Positions 56,111 to 64,000 of a stretch of DNA of 64,000 nt are shown here, in pieces. Every line of letters begins with the position of its first letter. The stretch's first letter is position 1. Position numbers and translations under genes: made by a program. Under the pieces are notes generated by a model. That model was not told where the DNA came from. It worked only from the letters and a program-made list of their open reading frames with translations, and made no database searches. Origin of the DNA: Welwitschia mirabilis (taxonomy: Eukaryota; Gnetophyta; Gnetopsida; Welwitschiales); assembly GCA_051453625.1 (NCBI GenBank), contig JBOZIK010000001.1:146348262-146412261 (forward strand), read 5' to 3'.

Positions 56111-57880
56111 GAAACTTGCTTATTGAGATAACAAAGTATTTATATTTATGTTCATTTCATATTATTATAAACATATCTTTAAGGAATTTTTCATTAGAAA
56201 TAATCTTATTAATGGAATTCAACAAAGAAATGTTAATTTCCACTTCATTAAATATTTTTAAATATTCTTCTTTAATATGTTTCTTTTCTAAAGGTATGAG
56301 ACATTTATGAAATGAGAATTTTCTACTTCTTCACATCTATACCTTTCTGAATCGTCTTTTTCATTTTTTAAGGCATTAAAATTGGTTGATATTTGGTATT
56401 ATATGTATGGAGGTCTTATCTAGATTATTAAATACTTTCATTTATTTGGATGCCACTTCTAAGTAAGAGAGCATAAACTCCCTTGACTTCTCCTTGCTCT
56501 TTAATCATGTTGATAACATTTGGGCTAAGAATTAGTTAGACTAGAAGCTCATTATTTTTTCTTTAATTGATTGAAAATAGGAAGTCAGAGGTTGATTGAG
56601 AGAGTTCATTTATCCTTTATTTTAGATGTTTAATAGTTTGAGATATTTGGTTGTTTATTTTAACTTATTTATTATTATTTACTAACTCATATTTTACAAG
56701 CTATTTAGGAAAGTTCACTAGTAGTATCCTTTTAGGTTTATTAGATACTTGTAAGCTAGTTGCTTCATTTTAAAAGATTTTCTAGAAAGTATAGGATGGT
56801 TTTTACTATTTGAAGTTACAATATTTTCCATAATGAAAAGATGATTTTTATTTTTGTTACCCAAAAAAGGTCTTATAGATTAGACATTATTAACTTTTTT
56901 GATTTCTCTATCTTTATGGATTAAAATATAGGAATGTAAATTTATTTCTTGTTTATTAGAGGTACATATGATATATATAGCTTCATCACTCATTTGGCTT
57001 ATACATTTTTTAACTTATGGCTTTATAAAATAACGTTCTTTTTAGCTACATTTTTAGTTTAAAAGATATTTTTTAATTTTTAGAACTTTCAACTATGTTT
57101 TCCAAAGTATTCCAAGATGAATTTGGTTTTTTGGATATAAAATTACTAACACTCATCATCTTTATTAATTGCCTATTTTGGATAATTAATCCTTCATAGA
57201 AAAATTTTAATAACCTCTAAGATTTAAAACCATGTTAAAACATATCCTTAATACATTTTTAAGATGCTAAATTCCTTATGAAAAGTTTCATTATCTTGTT
57301 CTTGAAATTCATCACTATTAAGTGCTAAGAAGTAATTTTTTAAAATCTCATGAGTGAAATGTATTTATAACCTAATTGAATATGTTTTCGTGTTATGTAG
57401 CTAAGTTTTATATTTCTCTTTTAAGGAAAAAAAAAGTTTCATTCTTATTACATCAACTTAATCATCTATAATTAAAAGTATTAGTTTAAATTCTCTTAAA
57501 TTTTCATAGGAATATTTAGAATCTATGCCATGAAATTTGGATAATAAACTAGGAACAACATGTTTTATTATAATTAAATTTATATATGAAAACAACATAA
57601 TGCAAAAAGGTGTATTGCAATATTTATATTACCACATATCTTTTAACATTCTCTTAGGATATCCTTAACAAGCACTATTTCTATTGGTTCTAAACATGTT
57701 TAATTTAGTTAAAAGGATATCTGTAGGATTTTTAAATCAAATTTCATTAGTTTGTAATATGTGGTTTAAAATAGTATTAGTTAGAGTTAATGTCAAAGTC
57801 ATTAAGAGTAGTTGATTTTCCAACTATTCTTTCCTTTTCCCATAAGGTTTGCTAGTAGTGGCTCTAATCTAATGATTCAT
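56111..57880 (-). pseudogene. probable gag remnant of element F
   Basis: Reverse-strand sequence upstream of the F protease. Only weak gag-like pieces are seen (NQISQTIKHL near 56,640-56,670, comparable to LENQVGQLA of Athila gag). Near 57,855-57,875 AGCCACTACTAGCAAAC could be a decayed tRNA-Asp primer site. Assignment rests mostly on position. Confidence 0.4.
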
Positions 57881-58469
57881 GAGAAATCAAGATTAAGAAA
57901 AAATTTTATAAGATATTACTAATAAAAATTAATAAATAATTTAATAACAAATAATTTAAATTTTTAAATTGTAAATAAATGAAAAACATATGATAGCATA
58001 GCACTAGTAAATTTCAAAAACTTACATTACAAATAATAGATAGTAAATAAAATTTTTCACTATTTAGCATAATCCATTTAATATAAAAGTATTCTAGATT
58101 TGAAATTTTACATTTATAACATAGATCTTCTATTGCTAGTAAAACACAAATAATGATTCGATGAGTTTTAGTAAATAATTCAAAACTCTCTTCTTTGCAA
58201 CTTGAAATGTGAAAAAAATGGGGTTAGAATACACTCAAGTGGAAGTGGAGTCTTATGTAATATAAATAAGATAACTATTCCTAGATCCATGTTATAAATT
58301 CACATGAAAGATATAAAGATTTGTAGTTTTGTTAATTACATAAATAAAAATTTTAAAAACAAACGTTTATAATTAAAATGATTCTTGCTAAGCCAAAGAA
58401 CACTTAATTACAATTCAAATAATGCTGTAAAAACTTATTGTATCTTAACTTTTGTTTATAATGATGATA
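57881..58469. other. unassigned AT-rich sequence
   Basis: If the primer site near 57,865 is right, this would be the inner end of element F's 5' LTR, but no partner was found. No gene. Confidence 0.3.
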
Positions 58470-59200
58470 TTTGGAATATGTCTCTTCTTTATCATGCTAG
58501 AAGTAGTAGTTTAAAATAATTAAACTAGAAAATTCCACTATAGTATAGTTAACTATCATTCTTTCTCATAAAATACAAAGGAATTTTAAAGCTGATAAAT
58601 TTTATAAAAGGGTTTTAAATAAGGATTTAAATATAATGAGTTTAAAAAAAGATTAAGAATTAAAATAATATAGATTTCTTCTCCTACANNNNNNNNNNTC
58701 ATAAGATAATCTACTAAGGAATCCCAAACCAACTTATAGATATAATGCTAAGTACAACTTAGATTCATATGTAAGTAATACATTATTCACTATAGACTTA
58801 GAATGTCATAAAAGAATAGATATTAGTTGCTTTACATATCATGACACTAACAAGTTGATAATATAAAACTAACAATATATTAAAGGAATAAACCCAAAAC
58901 ATAAATATAATAGAACATTCAAAATTTACTATTACATGAGTAACCATTATAATTGTATGAATGATTAAAAAAGGGTAAATCCAATTATAGATCAAAATGC
59001 ATTTATTAATGATGAAAATAATGAAACAAATATCAATTTATGAAAAATATGCTAAAGAAGACAGATGCCTCATGAATCAATCACTTTCACATAGCCATAT
59101 AAGGATAAGAGAGGCTTAGAAACTCATAATAAGATAAGTCATCATCATAGCTAAAGCAAATCTAGATCTAATGTAATAAATTCCTAATAAGATGATAATT
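58470..59200 (-). repeat. dispersed repeat H, copy 3 (inverted)
   Basis: Reverse complement relative of 26,480-27,330 and 29,520-30,310: GATTGATTCATGAGGCATC (reverse) at 59,066-59,084, ATTTTGATCTATAATT near 58,985-59,000, TGAATGTTCTATTATATT near 58,905-58,922, ATATTGTTAGTTTTATATTA near 58,860-58,880, and GGAATTTTCTAGTTTAATTA near 58,520-58,540. A 10-N gap is at 58,689-58,698. Confidence 0.55.
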
Positions 59201-59561
59201 CATAATGGAGGATCTAATGTAGAATGATAAATTATTTATCTTTAAGTTATGCATTAATTATATAAACTTTCATAGGGTTATAGCTTACATTAGTATGTCC
59301 TTGTTATTAACATATGAGTAGCAATGGATCTTATTGGGTGATAGAACTTAGATATGTAATTTCTAATTATTATAAATAACTTAGATCTTGGATTTAAGTT
59401 TAATTTGTCAATGTATCCTCTAGTAAATTTCTATCATTTCTCTCATAGAGCCATTATTTCTAAGAATGTTAGTGGTATTAACAAAAGTAAAGGTGATATT
59501 ACTTCATTTAGTTTGTCTACAATTGAGTAGATTAGAAAGGACTATTAATAAAACATGATGA

Positions 59562-59570
<9 letters not shown>
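59201..59570. other. unassigned AT-rich sequence
   Basis: Nothing recognised. Confidence 0.4.

Positions 59571-59605
<35 letters not shown>
59571..59605. repeat. (AT)n microsatellite
   Basis: About 17 uninterrupted AT units. Confidence 0.95.
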
Positions 59606-59608
<3 letters not shown>

Positions 59609-61385
59609 ATAAAATATGGTAACAATAATTTAAAAATAATAATGTATCAATCACCTTAATAATATTTTTAATTTACTATACTTTATAGGTAAAATATGTT
59701 AAATTTCATGTGTAAAAAGAATTATATCCCTATATTTTTGAAAGGAATAAGATGGATAATTATATTAGCCAAATGTAACAATAATTTATTACATTTTATG
59801 TTACATCCCATATGGAATCCCATCCATCCATTTTTGGCCACTCAACATCAAATAAATATAATTATGGACTTCAAAGATAACTTTATATTATAATGAATCT
59901 TGGCTAAATGAAATAAAATTACCAATAATAATTACATTATCTTTAATAGATAGAAATTATGTTTTATAACATAACAAGACTAATTATGAAATAACAGAGT
60001 ATTATTTGCTCTATCTTTATAAATAGTTATTGTACCAGGTAATCTTTATTGATTTTTCATCTTAGAAATTTCTCTTCTTGATGTATATATGAATGGAAAT
60101 GAGGAAAATTTATAGGTTTTGAAGGAATAAATATTTTTAGGCCTTCAAAATTTTAATATTATTAAAGTTTTTAAAATATTATGCCTTTGATAAAAATATC
60201 ACTTTCTTATCTTTTATATTTTCCTACTAGTTTAAAGACATTGAAAATTTTTTCCTTTTTGTTTAGAGGGAGGTGGAGGAGGAGGAGAGGAGGAAGGGGT
60301 AGGAATATATCTTGCATGCCTTGTGCTTTTGAAAAATATCTCTTTATGATTTTCTTCCTTATATAACCTTTTTTTCCTTCTTTTCACCTATATTTTTCAA
60401 ATCCTTATTAATTTTTTAATATTAAATTATTTTGATAATTTTCATATGTGTTTATCATTATATTTTTCCCTAAATATTCTTATACTACTCATTTTTAGTT
60501 TATTTTTATATCGTGTACTAATTACATGATTAATATTACTTAATATTAATTAAGTATTAATTACTAATCATATCCACTCATTAAGGTCACTTCCTTTCAT
60601 ATTATTTTTCCTTTATTTTCCTTATACTTATTCTAATTATATTTTTCATTTATTAATTTTAATCATTTAGTACATATTTGAAAAATATTATACACTATAA
60701 CTCCTACTATTATCACATTATGTAAAATAAGATCATATTTATAAATTCTAGAAGTTAGACTAGTATGATATTATATGAAATAAACTTGGTACATCTTCAT
60801 AAGTCCACTGTTAAACTAAACTTGTCTAAAGGAAATGGGGTACTACAAATATTTTCTTATTTATAATACATCTTGTAGTATGTTTATCTCTGATTTTAAT
60901 TCTTTATAAAAATCAAGTTCCAAACTATTACTCAAATATTTTTCGTTTGAATGAACTTTTCCACATGATGATTTCTTTAATAACTGTGATTGTATCATCA
61001 TAAAGTTTTTCGTCCTAAAGGAACATGATTGAAATTTATCTTATAGGTAACCATTGATGCGAGTGATTATGTAGTTAAAATTTATTAGAATAAGCTAAAG
61101 GAAATATTCATATGAGATTTATTACATCAGAGAAATGAGACATAATTTAATTATAAAACTATTGAGAAGAAGATATTAGCTATAATATTTAACACTCAAA
61201 ATATTCATCATCATATTATTTCTTATCTTATTATTATTTTTACGAATTATGCCACAATATAATACATTTTGCATAATACTTTTCTAAAACCTAGTTTGAT
61301 AACATGATCTTATTGACTTACCTAGTTATGATGTGCCAAACTTATCAAATTTAGTTTTATATGTGTGAATGATTCACAGAAATGA
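59606..61385. other. unassigned AT-rich sequence with a purine tract
   Basis: No gene. Short forward open stretches at 59,696-59,893 and 60,181-60,366 have no recognisable motif. A purine-only G/A tract lies at 60,265-60,305. Confidence 0.4.
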
Positions 61386-61389
61386 AAAA

Positions 61390-61920
61390 TCAACAAAGTA
61401 TCTTAAAGACATCTACCAAGTTAAGAGACATGTATAACATGTAAATATATCTATAAAAATTAAATATGTCTATAGAACATCAAGTAATGTTTTAAAGCTA
61501 AGTGTTTGAACTACTGTCTTATTTAGTGTGAGTTGTTTCAAGAGCTTGTAGTGAAGACATCTATACAATGTAAAAACATTTACTAGAATCCTAGACATCT
61601 ATATGAGAATAGATATGTAGACTAAATCAAAAGAAAAAATGAAAAAAAAATACCTTTATGTATTTTAAAGATATCTACATACTATAAAGATGTCTTCCAA
61701 TAGTAATGATGTCTTAGTTAAAATCAAAAGTGACAAAGACCTTGTATAGATGATAGAGATCTTCTATAAGTTAAAATTGTCTACTAGGATTAAATATATC
61801 TACTTAAACTAAAGAATAATGTTACATGGATTAAAAATTAAAGATATCTACTCTTAAGAAAGTGTTTACAATACTTTAAGACCTCTATTATTTTTAAAGA
61901 TGTATATAAAGCATTAAAAA
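61390..61920. repeat. cluster of AGACATCTA-like short motifs
   Basis: At least a dozen variants of AGA(C/T)(A/G)TCTA(C/T) or its near reverse complement at irregular 25-50 bp spacing, for example near 61,408, 61,470, 61,555, 61,597, 61,670, 61,690, 61,787 and 61,843. Unit boundaries are too diverged to define. Confidence 0.5.
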
Positions 61921-62592
61921 TGAAAAATTAAAATACCCATTAAAGGATATAGATCTACTCATTTTAATGTCATGCCTTAGGTAAACATTAGTAGAGGTCA
62001 TACAAGGGAAGAAGAATATACCCTAACAAAAATGTAGCAAGAATGTAATTAGGAAAAGATTTGACATAGCTATCTACAAAACAAATTAATAAAGCTCCAA
62101 CATTAAATTAGAAAGAGGAATAGTAGTCAAGATATTCCATTGTGCAAAAATTCTCAAATAAAAAATGCTTCATAAATTTTGAAGAATAAATCCCAATTTT
62201 GTTGCACTATGAAGAGAATGATAAAATAGAATCTTAATGATAATATAATTTCATTTCTTTTATCATTATTTTAGCTTGCTTATTGTATTTATAACCTATT
62301 ATTCTTATAGGCAAAAATTTTATTATCTAGAATCTCTATCAGTTTATATTTTATTATTCCTCTTCTTTATTCCTTTAGAGGCCTTCAATCTATAAGGTTC
62401 TTATTGGAAGTTCAAAGTTATATTATGCTTGGTATGATACTGAGGTATGATCTTAAGAGGAAAAAACATTGTTATAAGTTCAATGGTTATCATGAAACCT
62501 TAAGGGATTTATTTAACTACATTGTAAGGAAGAACTCATTGTAAAAATCCTTATATGATTAGTGGTGAACCTAAACCATTCCTTTTTAGTTA
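61921..62592. other. unassigned AT-rich sequence
   Basis: Nothing recognised. Confidence 0.4.
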
Positions 62593-62594
62593 GG

Positions 62595-62685
62595 TATTAA
62601 GATCTAGAGATGTGATATCTTTGATCCTCTTTAGTGAAGTATCAAGATCTAGAGATGTACTGGTTTTGATCCTCTAAGTGTGGAC
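62595..62685 (+). repeat. 45-bp tandem repeat
   Basis: Two units from 62,595 and 62,640 sharing TAT(T/C)AAGATCTAGAGATGT and TTTTGATCCTCT, period 45. Confidence 0.85.
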
Positions 62686-62830
62686 TACCTCAGTTGGGAA
62701 ATTACATAAGTCTAGTAAGTACTTCTTTGTTATTGCATGTTTTCAATTCTAGTTAATTTTTAATTTTCATTTATTGAATTTTTTATCAAAATGCATTTAC
62801 CTCTTCTTTTTAAGTTCAATGATCCAAAAC

Positions 62831-62846
62831 TAGCATTAGAGTGGAA
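62831..62846 (+). promoter_or_regulatory. possible decayed tRNA-Met primer site
   Basis: CTAGCATTAGAGTGGA resembles TTGGTATCAGAGCGGA of plant copia elements. If real, 62,400-62,830 would be the end of a copia LTR. No pol remnant follows, so the call is weak. Confidence 0.25.
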
Positions 62847-62849
62847 ACT

Positions 62850-64000
62850 TTGGAAAAGGCTTAAAAAACCATACATAAACTACAATATAGGGGTTTTTAG
62901 CCACTACACCTCCACTCTCTAATGGGATAAACTATGCTTGTTAAAATATGGAAATGTATGTTTACTTAGAGTCTCTTGTATTTGTTATGTGGTAGTGTTA
63001 TGACTGAGTTTTTGGGTTAGATCTAAAAGTATGATTTTTTACCCTAATTTAAAACTAAATTACATGATGTCACATCAAGCTACATGATAATATTAAATAT
63101 TGCAATAAAATAATTTAGTTATGACTAAGAGACTTACCTCTTAGTTATCCACAGGATGAACATTAAATGAACTATATGATGATAGATCATCTAATTAATG
63201 ATAAATCCAATCTTAAGATTAATTAGAAATCTCTATTAGGAGCTTACATGAAAAGTGTATAGGTTGTATTCTAGTGATTAGTTACACCAATAACTAAGTA
63301 ATCATGTCTATTTAATTCTCATCCAGAGGAATTTAGAACACACATAGTTCTATCTTGGACCTTGTTCCAATCTCCACTAATATGCATTAGCATAAGATAG
63401 ATCAAGATGGTCTATATCAGTGGCATGTAGTAATCCTAGGCATTAAAAATATAAGGAAATAAGTCAAGAACTCAACATTCAAACCATAATAATAGATATC
63501 ATACACAAATATATGTGCATATGTATAGTAGTTATATGTAAAAGTATAGAAGGCAATTAACCAAGAACTCTCGAGGTTACAACATTCAATTCTATTAAGG
63601 AATTCTAATGAATGAATAATAATAATGCACATGTGTATTAAAATAAATTAGATATATGTGTACTCAGATATATAAATATAGTGAAACCTTTGGTCACTCG
63701 ACCATAATCATCCATTAGTCATCCACTATCACCAAGCATAAGAGACCCCCTCATATCTCACTATAATGTCTTAGTTAACATCAATGGAAGGGGAACATAT
63801 TTTAATAGAGTATTATTATAGTAAAGTCATGCATAAATATGATTATTACATTATAACACCCTAACTTAAATTACCCTAATTAATCCTTTTTTTTCCTTTT
63901 ATATTTATTATGCACAACAGAACCTAGGATCAAATACTATTTAGACTCTATTAACACATTATAAGATTTAAAATAATTAGAAAACATAATTATTACTTAA
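62850..64000. other. unassigned AT-rich sequence
   Basis: No gene, LTR or repeat recognised to the window end. A 71-codon reverse open stretch (63,417-63,632) has no motif. Confidence 0.4.

Noticed and set aside
60181-60366. 61-codon forward frame with an Arg-Gly-rich stretch as an RNA-binding peptide
   Set aside because: The Arg/Gly run is the translation of a purine tract (60,265-60,305); nothing else supports a gene.
1-64000. tRNA, rRNA, chloroplast or mitochondrial insertions, and multi-exon host genes
   Set aside because: No cloverleaf, ribosomal or organellar sequence was recognised, and no chain of exon-like frames with a known plant protein was found on either strand. A covariance-model or translated search could still find diverged ones.

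Overview
The window looks like a gene-free, repeat-dense stretch of a flowering-plant nuclear genome. It is very AT-rich, and everything recognisable is LTR retrotransposon or simple repeat. Plant-type Ty3/gypsy elements of the Athila/Tat (OTA) type fill most of it, with primer sites matching tRNA-Asp. One Ty1/copia element of SIRE/Maximus type has a primer site matching initiator tRNA-Met. No host gene, tRNA, rRNA, CRISPR or organellar segment could be supported. Nearly every element frame carries many stops and frameshifts, so the coding regions are reported as pseudogenes. The species cannot be named from what is here.

Layout. 1-7,080: gypsy element A (+), from protease through reverse transcriptase, RNase H and integrase to a 3' LTR. 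7,081-9,760: unassigned sequence, a gap and a (CT)n tract. 9,761-17,666: gypsy element B (-), ending in a 5' LTR with a decayed tRNA-Asp primer site. B's LTR ends exactly where gag of gypsy element C (+, 17,667-22,832) begins. 22,833-23,990: an inverted LTR fragment, a 100-N join and a second copy of the end of C. 23,991-29,510: mostly anonymous AT-rich DNA with a compound microsatellite and one copy of a repeat called H here; a second H copy is at 29,520-30,310.

30,400-57,880 is a nested stack. An old minus-strand gypsy, F, is cut into three parts. Its integrase lies at 30,480-30,886, its RT and RNase H at 42,075-44,084, and its protease and possible gag at 55,718-57,880. A copia element (30,887-42,074, flanks ATAAT/ATAAC) separates the first two parts. 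A block of Athila-like LTRs and internal sequence (44,085-55,717, flanks TAAGC/TAAGT) separates the last two. That block holds four LTRs, a gag-protease segment with no RT, RNase H or integrase, and a 100-N gap where LTR orientation flips. 57,881-64,000: an inverted H copy, an (AT)n run, a cluster of short AGACATCTA-like motifs, a 45-bp tandem repeat and anonymous sequence.

No intact autonomous element is present. The points most worth a second look are these: catalytic Asp-to-Asn changes shared by three separate gypsy copies; the nested stack, which can be checked by reading-frame continuity; the unexplained H repeat; the iterated motifs in the copia LTR; and several signs of assembly error at the 100-N joins.
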